From positions 1 through 20,579 of the forward strand of contig JAFXWI010000070.1 of NCBI GenBank assembly GCA_017542915.1: DNA of 20,579 bases, read 5' to 3'. Below are positions 20,395 through 20,579 of this stretch, piece by piece (position 1 is the stretch's first letter; the number at the start of each line of letters is the position of its first letter). The notes under the pieces are model-generated. The model searched no databases. It was given only the letters and a program-made list of their open reading frames with translations, and had not been told where the DNA came from. Position numbers and translations under genes: made by a program. The DNA comes from Paludibacteraceae bacterium. GTDB lineage: Bacteria > Bacteroidota > Bacteroidia > Bacteroidales > Paludibacteraceae.

Positions 20395-20579
20395 TTATTT
20401 CATCATGTCGGTTACGTAAGGCAGCAGAGCCAAGTGGCGTGCTTTCTTAACGGCCTGAGCAACTTTACGCTGGAACTTCAACGAAGTACCGGTAATACGA
20501 CGCGGCAGGATCTTACCTTGCTCGTTCAGGAACTTCTTGAGGAACTCAGGATCTTTGTAATCGATGTACTTGATACCGC
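20395..20579 (-). CDS. rpsR: Ribosomal protein bS18, 5' end outside window
   Basis: The last 60 full codons are visible: [20 protein letters not shown], then [20 protein letters not shown], then [20 protein letters not shown] and a TAA stop. These are the usual S18 motifs (YKD...L..FL...GKILPRR.TG...K.QR....AIKRAR..ALLPY). The N-terminus lies to the right of the window. It is the first visible gene of the rpsR-rplI-rpmE run. Confidence 0.96.
   Translation of the reverse strand, partial: GIKYIDYKDPEFLKKFLNEQGKILPRRITGTSLKFQRKVAQAVKKARHLALLPYVTDMMK

Overview
The window looks like a chromosomal piece of a member of the order Bacteroidales (phylum Bacteroidota). Three things point there. Six promoters have the Bacteroidota form (yTTG/ATTG, exactly 20 nt, then TAnnTTTG). 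Start codons follow AT-rich leaders with little Shine-Dalgarno sequence. The surface proteins are of BspA leucine-rich-repeat and type IX secretion (T9SS) kinds. The genus cannot be read from the sequence.

Left part (1-4683, + strand): three head-to-tail genes for exported surface proteins. The first (5' end outside the window) and second are BspA-type LRR proteins. The third has a C-lectin-like/Fib_succ_major-type head. All three carry fibronectin-like modules and a short 'NGQ...G.' tail. The gene 1/2 and gene 2/3 junctions share 77 identical bases, so the array grew by recent duplication. A strong hairpin follows. Next (4684-5916) come a promoter, a long structured leader, an unrecognised 249-codon gene with a low-complexity tail, and another promoter. 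That promoter drives a 1272-residue, multi-domain, probably T9SS-sorted protein, translationally coupled (ATGA) to a probable outer-membrane beta-barrel gene.

Middle (10711-14832, + strand): rfbC and rfbD (last steps of dTDP-L-rhamnose synthesis), a DUF2461 gene, tRNA-Arg(CCT) and a short RNase H gene, all in one direction with only one recognisable promoter. Then comes gap (glyceraldehyde-3-phosphate dehydrogenase) with its own promoter and a double terminator. The second terminator hairpin contains the promoter of the next gene, a DUF2130 nuclease-like protein.

Right part (- strand, reading from 20579 down to 16002): rpsR (partial), rplI, rpmE (zinc-free type B L31), a perfect hairpin terminator, pnuC, an RluA-family pseudouridine synthase, and feoB. 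The FeoB is short: its G domain has lost the G2/G3 switch region and has a changed G4 motif. Its promoter carries a 28-bp inverted repeat over the -7 box. The feoB and DUF2130 genes converge and overlap by 25 bp.

The most notable patterns are: the extended promoter with an invariant 20-nt spacer and homopolymer tract; the identical junctions in the surface-protein array; the degenerate FeoB G domain; the terminator-embedded promoter; and short iterated 'phrase' repeats in many intergenic gaps that in three places run into coding sequence. No complete novel defence or mobile system was seen.
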